Assembly: GCF_028640845.1 (NCBI RefSeq)
Contig: NC_080548.1
Span: forward strand, 9,790,314 to 9,854,313
DNA length: 64,000 bases
From: Ahaetulla prasina
Lineage: Eukaryota; Chordata; Lepidosauria; Squamata; Colubridae
Reading direction: 5' to 3'
Shown: in pieces, positions 51,750-62,104 of the stretch
How positions within the stretch are numbered: the first letter of the stretch is position 1
Layout: every line of letters starts with the position of its first letter
Translations under genes and position numbers: made by a program
Notes under the pieces: model-generated
What the model was told of the DNA's origin: nothing
Databases searched by the model: none
What the model saw: the letters and a program-made list of their open reading frames with translations, nothing else

Positions 51750-51928
51750 ACCTGGTTGTTGGGTTTCTGGTGCACACATGTGCGCCGGCCACCTGATCTT
51801 CGTGCAGGCCGGAAACCCAAAGACCAGGTGACTGGCACGTACGAAGATCAGCTGGTGATGGCGCGCGTGTCCACAGAGAGGGCTCTGAGTGTCACCTCCC
51901 GCACACGTGCCATGGGTTCGTCATCACC
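51750..51928. mobile_element. hAT MITE remnant (GTGATGACGAACC type)
   Basis: CpG-rich block ending GGGTTCGTCATCACCACTCT, with CCACAGAGAGGGCTCTGAGT, typical of a common squamate hAT MITE. The other terminus and target duplication are not clear. Confidence 0.45.
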
Positions 51929-52107
51929 ACTCTATAGTGTTTATTTTTTTTTAAAAAAAAGTATTTTATCCTGCAGAGAAATGGAGTTGCATGAAATCAT
52001 TTTTAAAAAAAACCAGCACAAGTACAGAATTCATAAGTGTCGTCATAAGAAAAGCTTAGAAAATAAAACATGGAAATGTGGAAAATAGCTTGGAAATTAT
52101 ATTATTT

Positions 52108-52690
52108 TTAAAAAAAGTCCAAAAAGTTGAGTGTGCTATTTGAAAGATTTTTTTTCTTTATCCATTTCTTGAAAGGAAGAAAAATCACGACGAATAGTAG
52201 TATCAACAATCCATTGCTGCAAATTAGGCATAGTGTTGTATTGTGGTTCATCGAACAATCAGCCAGATGTTTAGACTGGATTTGGTATTTTCGAGCCCTT
52301 TCAAGGATCTGGGATAGGCAGATGTGGATGCTTGATAGTGTTTGAGGTATCATCCGCAGGATATGAGCTGTTCCCAGTAAAGCTGCCTTTGGCAATTGAC
52401 TGATGGTGAATTTGTCAATGCCGATGGTGTTCAAGTGGTGGTCCAGCTGTTTTGGGATTCCACCCAATATGACGATTGGCACTGCTTTGCTTTCTTTTGT
52501 CACAGTCGTTCTGTTTCTATTTGCAAGTCTTTGTATTTTGTTATCTTTTCCAGTTCTTTCTCTTCTATTCTGCTGTCTCCAAGTACAGCCACAATCCAGG
52601 CTTTTCTTGTCTTTCTCATCAACCATTGTTAAGGCTTGGGTGTTATGTGGCAGGTGCCTGTCTGTTTAAAGTCTAAAGCCCCTGAGCGCT
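52108..52690 (-). pseudogene. R4/Dong LINE C-terminal region (restriction-like endonuclease)
   Basis: A 172-residue reverse frame. MVDEKDKKSLDCG starts the region, which in intact R4/Dong elements reads D-x-V-V-I-D...LIDVAIPGD and is the restriction-like endonuclease that nicks the target. GGIPKQLDHHLNTIGIDKFT and ISQLPKAALLGTAHILR follow, the typical tail. The catalytic stretch is visibly degenerate (CGCTWRQQNRRE where a LIDVAIPGD-like motif is expected), so it is inactive. The 3' end lies near 52228; residues beyond ILRM up to 52108 are weakly supported. The same family is broken up at 9502-11645 and 43308. Confidence 0.65.
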
Positions 52691-53242
52691 TTAGCTTACA
52701 AATTCCTGTCCCTTTTGCGATGGTAATTCGAGGGCTACCTGTAACCCCATTCCTTTCATCTCAGTAACTCTTGCAGAAGAGAACTCGGGGAGTTTTGTGC
52801 ATGGAAAAGAATCACCTTCAATTTTAAGGAGAACCAGAGTCAGAAATTAGACGGCAGTGCAAAATCGTTGGCAAAGAAGTATAGAAGGGACTGGAAGCTG
52901 CATTCAAAATGCCCTGGTTGCAGATAACCCAGTTACAGTTTGGCCCCTTAAGCTGACTTTTTTTTTCTATTTCAATTGTACTCATTGTGTCAATTCGTAT
53001 GCAAGTTGGAGAGTGTGCCCATGACTGCATGCATATTTGATATACATTTCGGCTATTGCTGAGAGAGAAAGAGAATAAGAGCATCATTAAAGAATACATC
53101 ATCGTAGGCAAAAAGAAACAAAGAGAAACAAAGGAAAAGGGATCCATGCAATGTTAATACTCAATTAATTCAAAGTTATTGTTAAATTTAGACTATATGG
53201 AAATATATTGCTCATCCTTGCAATTTTAGAATATGTTCTCTT
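52691..53242. other. Unique sequence, nothing recognised
   Basis: No supported feature except a possible mariner-like right end (GGGCTACCTGTA) near 52733. Confidence 0.4.
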
Positions 53243-53872
53243 CAGAGGTGGAATTCAGCCAGTTTGCACCGATTCGCGCGAACCGTTGGCAGAAATTTAG
53301 CCAAGATTGACGAACCGGTAGTGATGGCCGGCTGGCCACACCCCCAAACCAGTCCCCCAGTCACTGCTCGCTCACCCCGCCCACCACGTTCATCGCTGCC
53401 ATGTTCTTCATGCACATGTATCTCATTGCCAATGGGATGTGCATACACGAAGAACATGGAGGCAATGGCAGCAGCTTTTTCCATGACCTCTGGTACTTTT
53501 TGGCGGCCTGCAGCTTCTTTGCCGGCCACTTTCCAGCTGGCAAAGAAGGGGTCCGTCAAAAACTCTGGTCAGCTTGCCTTCCAGACTCTGGACCAAACAA
53601 AGAGGCAGTGGTGGGGGAGGAAGCGGGGCTAGGGCTGGGGCTGCTAAAGGAGGGGAAACGGGGGCAACTGGCAAAGGGAGGGGGGGTAGATAGGTGGAAA
53701 TTCCTAAAAATTTCGTACCTTTTCCTGTGGGTGTGGCTAGGTGGGGGTCATGTGACTGAGTGGGCGTGGCATGAGTGATGTCAAGTTGGCCACATTGTCT
53801 CAGTCACATGCCCCCCCCCCATCTAGCCACACCCACTGAACCAGTAGCGAAAATTTTTGAAACCCACCACTG
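53243..53872. mobile_element. hAT element, 630 bp, fold-back interior
   Basis: Starts CAGAGGTGGAATTCAGCC and ends GAAACCCACCACTG. Flanks GTTCTCTT (53235-53242) and GTGCTCTT (53873-53880) match at 7 of 8 positions. The interior contains two fold-backs: ATGTTCTTCATGCACATGTA with its inverse about 50 bp on, and GTGTGGCTAGGTGGGGGTCA with its inverse. A 122-residue frame (53264-53632) shows no domain; I take it as chance. Confidence 0.75.
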
Positions 53873-53880
53873 GTGCTCTT

Positions 53881-54119
53881 GCTAGTAGTTCTAATAACAG
53901 TGAGATGTTTTGTTCTTCTTTTTACTAATGATATGAATGGCCTCCCTTGATCTTAGTCTGATCACCCTTTCATGAAAAATTCTGACTCACTTCCTACAGA
54001 TTCTCATGGAAATTAGACTGGGCTCTGTGTGTGCTTATATTTGGACTGGACAGCCTTAGAGACTATATAACCCAGGGCTCACAAAATAAAATGTTCCTAT
54101 ATCTTTCCCCCTAGAGGTA
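53881..54119. other. Unique sequence, nothing recognised
   Basis: No supported feature. Confidence 0.4.
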
Positions 54120-54420
54120 AGACAAGTCCTTACTCTTCCGATTTTCTAGAAGTGCGTAAAGCCCTGGTTTTGCCAATTAGCCTTGGGTCTAGAAGTACGA
54201 TGTGTTCTGTGGTCATGGGGATGGCTGGTGGCCTGAGGACATTTCTCCTAGCCTTTTGGATTCTTAACTTGGCTGCTGTTTTTATTTTAGCCTGTTTATA
54301 ATGTCGTTTCAAATCTCTGCTTTTCTTCATGTATTTATATAGTTTTATTCTGTTGTTGTAAACTGTCCAGGGTCACTTAAGTGAGGTGGGTAGTGTATAA
54401 GCACAGTTTTTAAAAAAATC
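54120..54420 (+). mobile_element. L2-like LINE 3' remnant
   Basis: Ends with GTAAACTGTCCAGGGTCACT then TAAGTGAGGTGGGTAGTGTA, an L2-type tail. Upstream is degenerate coding sequence. Confidence 0.4.
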
Positions 54421-54439
54421 ATTCCTGTCCTATTGTTTC

Positions 54440-54575
54440 CTCTCGTTATATCCAATTAATATAGTTATTACATACTCATACTCATATATATGCTTATATA
54501 TTGTATAATTATTTCATGCTTATGCTTATATATACTGTGTGACAAAATAAATAAATTAAATAAATAAATAAATAG
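54440..54575 (+). mobile_element. LINE 3' tail with (AAATA)n end
   Basis: AT-rich 3' UTR ending ACTGTGTGACAAAATAAATA then (AATA)n; similar in design to the tail at 50860-50882. Confidence 0.45.
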
Positions 54576-55199
54576 TGAAGGAAGACATTTTACATAGGCA
54601 GAAAGGTGGGATATCACGGGAAACCTAGCCTAGCATTCTCCTTACTTACTTATTCAAATGAAATTTCAGGTTTCAGTGAATTCTGCAGCCTCCTCCTCCT
54701 CCTCCTCCTCCTTCTTTTTCTTCCTCTCTTTCTTTCGCATTCTCTCTCTTTACAAAAATGCTTTCCTTCTTGTTCCTTTCTCTTCCTGATTCGTTGCCAT
54801 ATTGTTCAGATTATAACCAGGTTGAAATCAACATGAGTTTTCCAACACTCCAACAATCAATATTGACTCAGCATATGCTGAGCCGGTCTTGTAAATGTGT
54901 CAGATGTCAACATATGTCAAGACTGTAACACCCACCAGATCTTCTCACACTTGCTTCCCATTTGGTTTCCTCTCCTAATCACCAGCGTGCTGCATGGCTG
55001 TCAGTAAACGAGTTAAAACAATGCAAAGTGACTTTCTGGTTGATTGGAAAGCAGTTGGAATTTGCTCGCTACGTCTCCTCCAGATGGGATAAGCTTCCCT
55101 TGTCATTTTCAGAAACAAATTGGATCATCAAATCAGGATTTCAGGGCACACTTGAAAAATGCCCCAAGGCTGCCCAGATTTAATTCTTACAAAATAGGA
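54576..55199. other. Unique sequence, nothing recognised
   Basis: Contains a (CTC)n run near 54690. No coding frame with a domain. Confidence 0.4.
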
Positions 55200-55207
55200 C
55201 TCTCAAG

Positions 55208-55850
55208 CAGTGGTGAAATTCATTTTTTTTTTACTATCAGTTCTGTGGGCGTGGCTTGGTGAGCATGTTGTGGCTTGGTGGGCGTGGCTTGGTGGGCACG
55301 CAGGGGAAGAATACTGCAAAATCTCCATTCCCACCCCACTCCAGGGAAGGATACTGCAAAATCTCCATTCCCACCCCACTCCAGGGGAAGGATACTGCAA
55401 AATCTCCATTCCCACCCCACTCCAGGGGAAGGATACTGAAAAATCTCCATTCCTACCCCACTCCAGGGGAAGGATACTGCAAAATCCCCATTCCCACCCC
55501 ACTCCAGGAGAAGGATACTGTAAAATCTCCATTCCCACCCCACTCCAGGGGAAGGATACTGCAAAATAACCATTACCACCCCACTCCAGGGGAAGGATAC
55601 TGCGAATCTCCATTCCCACCCCACTCTAGGGGAAGGATACTGCAAAATCCCCATTCCCACCCCACTCCAGGGGAAAGATACTGCAAAATCCCCATTCCCA
55701 CCCCACCCCAGGAGAAGGATACTGTAAAATCTTCATTCCAACCCCACTCTGGGGCCAGCCAGAGGTGGTATTTGCTTCTTCTCTGAACTACTCAAAATTT
55801 ATGCTACTGGTTCTCCAGAACCTGTCAGAACCTGCTGGATTTCACCCCTG
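55208..55850. mobile_element. hAT MITE, CAGGGGTGAAATCC family, expanded by a minisatellite
   Basis: Starts CAGTGGTGAAATTCATTT and ends CTGGATTTCACCCCTG. Perfect duplication CTCTCAAG (55200-55207 and 55851-55858). The family's internal unit is repeated about eleven times, making this copy 643 bp against 202-274 bp for its relatives. Long periodic frames on both strands (up to 176 residues) are translations of the tandem array, not genes. Confidence 0.92.
55303..55752. repeat. 41-bp minisatellite, about 11 units, within a hAT MITE
   Basis: Unit approximates GGGGAAGGATACTGCAAAAT then CTCCATTCCCACCCCACTCC plus A. Period 40-41 bp. Units differ at a few positions each (one has lost two bases), so the array is not perfectly homogenised. 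Confidence 0.95.
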
Positions 55851-55977
55851 CTCTCAAGTTTAAGTCATGAAAAATTGGGACCAAGCAAAAGTAGCCAGGC
55901 ACAATTGACATGGACATGAAGGTGGACCTAATCACTGTGTTTGCTTCCAAGAAATGGTGTTCCTTCAACCCTGCACT

Positions 55978-56014
55978 TGGAGGAGGGGGAGGAGGAGGAG
56001 GAGGAGGAGGAGGA
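55978..56014. repeat. (GGA)n microsatellite
   Basis: GGAGGAGGGGGAGGAGGAGG and continuing GGA units. Confidence 0.9.
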
Positions 56015-56513
56015 ATAGTCAAGTTCACCAAGAGATAGGTAGACTTTCTGCAGTAAAAATACCTATAAACCTGTGATACTTTACTGGTGTTTGAAATAGA
56101 GCAGCACTAAACATTTCGTAACAAATATACCGATCAATGTATGAGATTTATATCTAATAACTCAAATCAACATGGGGAGAAAGAGGGTTGATTGGGCCAA
56201 AGTGAATTTGATGGAGAACAGCCTTCAACTTGGGTTATCCCCTTCTTAGTCCAACACACCTTCATCGTAACACCACACTCATTCACTACTTAACTGCCTG
56301 AGAGAAAAGGGAAAGGAACAATGGTGTTAGGGCACATTGCAAACTTAGTCTTTGAGTATAAGAATTTCCTACTACAAATTACCAGTAGAATATAGTAGCT
56401 GGGTGATTACACTGCATTTCAGCATGTCTTCAGCCACACAATTATACAATTGAAGGCTGATGAACAAGAGGGAATAGGTTGTAGATGTGAGATGACAACT
56501 AGGATCAGAGTGT
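56015..56513. other. Unique sequence, nothing recognised
   Basis: No supported feature. Confidence 0.4.
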
Positions 56514-56521
56514 CTATAGAG

Positions 56522-56655
56522 CAGAGGTCTTCCAACTTGGCAGCTTTAAGACTTGTGGACTTCAACTCCCAGAATTCTCCAGCCAGCATAGATGGCTGGA
56601 GAATTCTGGGAGTTGAAGTCCACAAGTCTTAAAGCTGCCAAGCTTGAAGACTCTG
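56522..56655. mobile_element. Palindromic hAT MITE
   Basis: Starts CAGAGGTCTTCCAACTTGG and ends CCAAGCTTGAAGACTCTG. Long near-perfect fold-back including CCCAGAATTCTCCAGCCA. Flanks CTATAGAG and CTGTATTG agree at only 5 of 8 positions. Confidence 0.78.
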
Positions 56656-56663
56656 CTGTATTG

Positions 56664-57177
56664 TTTGGTCAAAACAGTCAAGACAGCATCTACAATAGTG
56701 AGGTTAAACAGCTTTAATCCTGCTGTCTTGGATCGTCCCTTGACTTTTTTGAACACCCCTCTGCAGAAACCCCTTCTCAGGATTAAGGGCTTTTGCAAGC
56801 GGGAGTGAAGAATGCTGGGACAACACAAAGGATTCCAATGCCCAATTGCTCATCTATAAACATCAAATAAACTGACGTTCATTTATTTAGCGTATGGGGA
56901 AAATGTTAGAAAGCACATCACAATTACATTCTCAAATAAGCAAATATGAAACTGTTTAGTCTATTTACAAGTTCAAAGGCAGACTAATTATATAGTCAAT
57001 ACATGATGGAGTTGCCTACAGAAAGTATCTGGCATTTCCCCAATATGTGGAAAATCAGAGGGCTCTGGTCCACAATAGGTTGCATTGTCCATTTTGGAGC
57101 ACCACCGCTACATTCCAAAGAGGAGAGCTTTCTCCATTTATGGAGGAGACTAAGCATCCTTATCCTGTTGAACTCAT
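56664..57177. other. Unique sequence, nothing recognised
   Basis: No supported feature. Confidence 0.4.
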
Positions 57178-57284
57178 GGCCCTGTGGGCTGGATGCATCA
57201 GAGGCTAGCCACACCCATACCTGGTTTAGTGAAGGGGAGAGAGAGTTGCAATACGTCACGTGATAACGCGAGTGTGACACCCCT
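57178..57284. mobile_element. hAT MITE remnant (GACACCCCTG end)
   Basis: Contains GGCCCTGTGGGCTGGATGCA and ends GAGTGTGACACCCCTG, like the right half of the 24837-25210 element. Left end not found. Confidence 0.5.
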
Positions 57285-58302
57285 GCTGTTGAGGATTGAC
57301 CAGGTCTTAATGGCGTAGATTGAATCCTTTTGGTTAAGCTGTAAAGCAAGGAGTGCTGTGACACTCATTCACTCAAGGACAAAAGATTATCCAATCTCAG
57401 AACAGAGTAAGCTAAACCAAAACTTCTTTTATCTGGAAAAGAGCAGCCACTTTCCATATTCTTTCCCAGGAGGAGGCAACGATGATAAAGTAGGATTAGA
57501 GCTGATGGGAAAGCAACCATCTGCTGGGTCTGCTGCCTTTTGCATGAAGGGGCCTAGAGCTTTCCTGGCTGACTGAAGATGACCGTGACAGGATTCCTCT
57601 CTTAAGACCTCGACTTCTCCCTCTCCTAAGTGCTGACTCCGTTGTGGATCTTGAATTAGTTAAGAGCCAGGAAGAAGCTCATTGGTTGAACTGGGAGCCG
57701 TGCTAATCTTCTGAAGCCCTTGCTGAATTGCTGAAGCTGTTATTCGGTGATTAAAGTACACAGGAGCCCACTTAGTTGGTTGGTGGTGAAGAGCGCACTA
57801 CACACAAACATGGAATCAGAACAGAGAGTAGCTTATAGGAAGAGCAGCCTGAAGAGGCTAGCAATTAAATTCAACTAGGTACTCTTTTTTTTTTTTTTGC
57901 TTCAATCTATTCTGCCCAAGGCATCATCTTTCACATTCTTTCATATCTCAATAGCATTTCACACACTATAATAATCTATCGAAGACAGCTATGAGGTAGG
58001 TAGGCATTACGGCCTGTTAATACGGCGAGAGATTTGGGGAAGGAAGTGAACTCTTTTGCTGAGTTTAGGACAATTAATGAAAGAATGGAATCTGAAATTG
58101 CCTGGGGAAATGACAGGGGAATCTCTCTTTTTTCTGCCCACCTCTAGTGCCAACACATTTCTGCCCTCATATTCTCATCTTGTGGCACTGACTGAAATTT
58201 TGAAAAGGCAATACGATAAAAAGCTATTTTGGTGAAAACTGTGCATCCAAATATATGGCGCAGAATATGTGCGGGGGGGGGGGGGAGCCTAAGGGAAAGA
58301 AC
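57285..58302. other. Unique sequence, nothing recognised
   Basis: About 1 kb. A poly-T stretch at 57885-57898 and a poly-G stretch at 58272-58285. No coding frame with a domain. Confidence 0.4.
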
Positions 58303-58552
58303 CAGGGGTGAAATCCAGCAGGTTCTGACAGGTTTTGGAGAACCGGTAGTGGAAATTTTGGAGTAGTTTGGAGAACCGGCAAATGCCACCTCTGGCTGGC
58401 CCCAGAGTGGGGTGGGAATGGAGATTTTGCAATATTCTTCCCCTGCCACACCCACCAAGCCACGTCCACCTAGCCACACTCACCAAGCCACATCACACCC
58501 ACCAAACCACGCCCACAGAGCTGGTAGTAAACAAATTTGGATTTCACCACTG
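58303..58552. mobile_element. hAT MITE, CAGGGGTGAAATCC family
   Basis: Starts CAGGGGTGAAATCCAGCAGG and ends TTTGGATTTCACCACTG. Perfect duplication GAAAGAAC (58295-58302 and 58553-58560). A single internal unit, then several CCACGCCCACC-like repeats. Confidence 0.92.
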
Positions 58553-58958
58553 GAAAGAACATATATGTCAGGACTGCCACCTTGCTATGCCAGCCATGCT
58601 TCACCTGCTGTCAGTCTGCCATATGCAACAGGGGGGAGGGGAGCTGCGGGGTGGAATAGGGTGGGGTAGCATGAAAGGAATCGAAGCTATTCACTGTGCT
58701 GTCCCGTGAGACACATACCCCCCCGCAGTTCCAAGGTCATACCATGGAATGCAACACTATCCCGGCTGCCAAGACAAGGGCTGTTACCAAAACAATTGTT
58801 TAAATGTAATCAGACAGCTTGAGATAACCAGAGGGGAAGGTGGGAAGAAAGAGAAGTTAACCACATACTTTGGGCATGAAAACCTCAGATCCGGCTTTGC
58901 TTCATTTAACCAGTTTGGCTTTTGTAAAGTGTACTTTGTAAAGTGCACTACTATTAAT
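58553..58958. other. Unique sequence, nothing recognised
   Basis: No supported feature. Confidence 0.4.
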
Positions 58959-58959
58959 C

Positions 58960-59215
58960 TTCTCATCGTTCCCATCACCCATCTCCTTCCACTTATGACT
59001 GCATGACTGTAACTTTGTTGCTTGTATCCTTACGATTTACATTGATATTGTTTCCTGATTGCTTATTTGTACCCTATGACTATCATTAAGTGTTGTACCT
59101 TAGAATTCTTGATGAAGGTATCTTTTCTTTTACGTACACCAAGAGCCTATGTACCAAGACAAATTTCTTGTGTGTCCAATCACACTTGGCCAATAAAAAA
59201 AAAAACCTATTCTAT
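58960..59215 (+). mobile_element. CR1/L3-like LINE 3' end
   Basis: Reads CACTTATGACTGCATGACTG, then GAATTCTTGATGAAGGTATC, then CTTGTGTGTCCAATCACACT and TGGCCAATAAAAAAAAAAAC ending TATTCTATTCT. Same family as 46337-46770, here forward. Confidence 0.65.
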
Positions 59216-59689
59216 TCTTTAGTTAATGATGGATCAGAGAGTCTTTCTTTTCTAACTGATCAAGTTGGGATGGCTGAAATTATTTGTGCATAAATGTTCG
59301 TGGGAAGAGATACAAAGTTTGGTATTGACATCTTTCAAAATCCTTCATGGATTCAGCAGTAAGGGGAAAAAATAAACAATGCTTGGGAACAGAGGAACAT
59401 GAATGAAGTCAAATGTGACACATTCCTGCATTGCTACCTGCCACCCATAATGCCTTGCTAAATTGGCCTTCTAATCACTGAATTGGCTCAAGAATTGATT
59501 TGATTTCAGTGCCCTAACTCACCCATAAGGCAAGAACAGGAAAGTGTGGTTCAACGTACAGATGAAGAAATAATGTTGTGTTTTCTTAAAGAACAGAACC
59601 TAAGGGGGAAAAATGTGGTAGAAACATGGTAAAGGCAACAGTGCTTGTAAGAGGAAGATAAAGCAAACAGCATAAAGGAGATTCAGTGA
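59216..59689. other. Unique sequence, nothing recognised
   Basis: No supported feature. Confidence 0.4.
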
Positions 59690-59823
59690 GATTTCCTTTC
59701 TGTTCTCTTATCTCAGAGAAATTGATTAAAATTTTAAGCAGTGGAGCAGCCTGCCTCTTGGAACACTGAAGGCTCCATCGCTGGAGAGTTTCAAGCAAAG
59801 ATTAGACAGTTGATGGTCTGAGG
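59690..59823 (+). mobile_element. CR1-like LINE 3' fragment, split by a hAT MITE
   Basis: Reads AAGCAGTGGAGCAGCCTGCC, GGCTCCATCGCTGGAGAGTT and CAAAGATTAGACAGTTGATG. Continues after the MITE at 59998-60055 with AGCAGAGGGCTGGACTTGAA. Confidence 0.6.
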
Positions 59824-59997
59824 CAGTGGTGGGTTGCTACTAGTTTGCCCTTGATCGGGCAAACCTGTAGCGGCGGTGGGAGGCTCCGCCCACCCTCCCG
59901 GATGTCTCTGCACCTGTGCAGAAGCATTGTGTGTGTGTGTGAGTGCACAAGTGCCCATGAGTGAACCGGTAGTGGCCGAAATTGAAACCCACTATTG
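59824..59997. mobile_element. hAT MITE, CAGTGGTGGGTTGC family
   Basis: Starts CAGTGGTGGGTTGCTACTAG and ends GAAACCCACTATTG. Perfect duplication GTCTGAGG (59816-59823 and 59998-60005). Contains a (GT)n stretch absent from its relatives. Confidence 0.9.
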
Positions 59998-60061
59998 GTC
60001 TGAGGATTCTTGCCTTAAGCAGAGGGCTGGACTTGAAGATTTCAGGAACCTCAGGATGTAT

Positions 60062-60470
60062 TACAGGTAGTCCTTGAATTACCAACCACAACTGAGACTG
60101 AAATTTTGGTCTTAAATTGTGCAGACATAAGTGGTCTCTCCATGGGATTGGATGCAATTTGATGACAATAGATACAGCAGTCATAAAGTGAATCATGGGT
60201 TGTTAAGTGAATTACATGATTGATAAATGAATTCAGTTGTGTCAAAGGACATTAAAAGGTTGCAAGTTGTGATCACATGATCATAGGATGCTGCAAGAGG
60301 TTGTAAAGGCAGGACGGTTGCCAAGCATCTGTTACTGCAATTCTATGATTATGGGGATGGTACAATGGTCTTCAGTGCAAACACAGGTCATAGAGACTTT
60401 TTCTGAAGGTGTCATAAGTTTGAACCATCATTCAATGATGTTGACTGACAAGTTGAGGACTACTTCTGTT
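60062..60470. mobile_element. Mariner-like MITE
   Basis: TACAGGTAGTCCTTGAATTA at the left, CAAGTTGAGGACTACTTCTG at the right. Near full length, diverged. Confidence 0.65.
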
Positions 60471-60568
60471 GTAATTTCTTTGGCTTAGTACTTCTTATTC
60501 CTTTTCCATGCATTAGATAACACAGCATTCCTTTAGAGAGAATAATATGACGTATACATATATTATAC

Positions 60569-60887
60569 GGACATGGTGGCTCAGTGGCTAAGATGAAAAG
60601 TTGGCAGTTCAATGGTTCGAATCCCTAGTGCCGTGTAATGGGGTGAACTCCTGTTACTTGTCCCAGCTTCTGCCAACCTAGCAGTTTGAAAGCACGTAAA
60701 AAATGCAAGTAGAAAAAAAGAGACCACCTTTGGTGGGAAGGTAACAGCATTCCATCATGCCGGCCACATGACTACGGAGACGTCTTCGGAGAGCGCTGGC
60801 TCTTTGGCTTTGAAACGGAGATGAGCATCGCCCCCTAGAATCAGGAACGACTAGCACATATGTGTGAGGGGAACCTTTACCTTTACT
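60569..60887 (+). mobile_element. Sauria-type SINE, near complete
   Basis: Head GACATGGTGGCTCAGTGGCT, B-box-like GGTTCGAATCC, body GGTGGGAAGGTAACAGCATT, end GGGGAACCTTTACCTTTAC. Confidence 0.85.
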
Positions 60888-61069
60888 TATGCTTTGTTCT
60901 GTATACATTTTAAGGGAGTGAGGTGGTCTAGAAACATGAAATATAAATAAATAATAAATAAATAATAATGTTTCTACTTTGTATGCATACTTTGTTTTTC
61001 AAAGTAGATGGACTGGCCATCTTTCCTATTTCTTTACTTTTCATTCCCTATTTTGAGGAAAAATCCCGG
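60888..61069. other. Unique sequence, nothing recognised
   Basis: No supported feature. Confidence 0.35.
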
Positions 61070-61305
61070 TGTCAAAATGATGTTGAGGCAGTCCCCACCC
61101 ATTTTGGCACCAACGGCCAGTTTCAGTTTCCCGGAAGACAATTTTTCCACGGGCCAGGGTGGGTGGGGAAGAGGAGGTGCAACCTTGACCCCATGCATGT
61201 GCAGTTTCGCTCACCCACCGCTCACCTCCAGCTGTGTGGCCCAGTTCCTAACAGGCTACGGACCAGGACTGGGCTTGGGCTCCCCTACACTATGCTGTCA
61301 AATAA
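61070..61305. mobile_element. hAT element remnant
   Basis: Contains GGCCCAGTTCCTAACAGGCT and ACGGACCAGGACTGGGCTTG, typical of hAT elements of the GGTCCCCAACC type. Both termini are degraded. Confidence 0.4.
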
Positions 61306-61439
61306 CATCTGCTTTCTAGCCAATTAAAACAGCACCCTTTACCTGGGTCACCGCAACATTTATTGCCAATAATGCTATTGAAATCCTTTTGAAGCAGTCA
61401 CAATGTTACAAATCTTGGCTCCATCCTGGATCTGCCAAT

Positions 61440-61612
61440 AACCTCCATCCTCGATCTGTTCCAGCAAGCTACTAACTAACTACACTACTAACCAGAGCAT
61501 ATAAAACATTTGCTAGACCAATTCTAGAATACAGCTCGCCTGTTTGGAACCCTCACCACATCTCTGACATCAATACAATTGAACGTGTCCAGAAATATTT
61601 TACAAGAAGAAT
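61440..61612 (+). mobile_element. LINE RT-region fragment (CR1/L2/Rex superfamily)
   Basis: One frame reads TFARPILEYSSPVWNPHHIS then DINTIERVQKYFTRRI, the conserved stretch after the RT palm. Ends where the reverse-strand L1 tail begins. Short, no catalytic motif. Confidence 0.6.
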
Positions 61613-62104
61613 TCTTTTTTTTTTTTGTTTTAAAAAGTTTTATTTTGACATTCTTATCCAATAACATATCCAATAACATATTTAATGTACCCTCATATAC
61701 AATTAATCGGGTCTGCCCGGTCACCACCCCCTTCCTTTTCCTTTTACTCTCCTTCTTTACCTTCTTCTACTTTCCATAACCATCCTCCCCCTCTCTTATC
61801 TACATCCTCTCCTCTTTCCTCCCTACTCCTTTCTTCTCCCTCTTCCCCTCTTCCTTCCTTCCTTTCCTCCTCCTCCTCTTCTCTTTCCTCCTTCTCTCTT
61901 CTACTCCTTCTTTCCCTTCATTCTAAAGTAGTAACCAGGCAGGTCCGATCTTACATTAATTATACATCTTCAATCATCTTTGTACATTAACTATCAATCC
62001 ATTTTCTACCCCCTCCCCCTCCCTTCCCCTTCCTCCCCCCACCCCCCAAGACTTCCGAGAACCGAGTACAGGGTATAAAACTAACAACAAAAATTAAAAT
62101 CTAG
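61613..62104 (-). mobile_element. L1-type LINE 3' UTR (left part of split copy)
   Basis: Starts with the poly-T of a reverse-strand poly-A tail (61613-61630), followed in reverse by AATAAAACTTTTT-like sequence and a long purine-rich tract (pyrimidine on the + strand, 61728-62046), as is usual for L1 3' UTRs. Interrupted at 62104 by the ORF1-only element and resumes at 63931 to the window end. Confidence 0.55.

Noticed and set aside
53264..53632. 122-residue frame inside the 630-bp hAT element
   Set aside because: No domain; the DNA is a fold-back palindrome, which produces matched frames on both strands.
55203..55786. Periodic 119-176 residue frames on both strands
   Set aside because: They follow the 41-bp minisatellite inside a hAT MITE; open only because the unit lacks stops in those phases.
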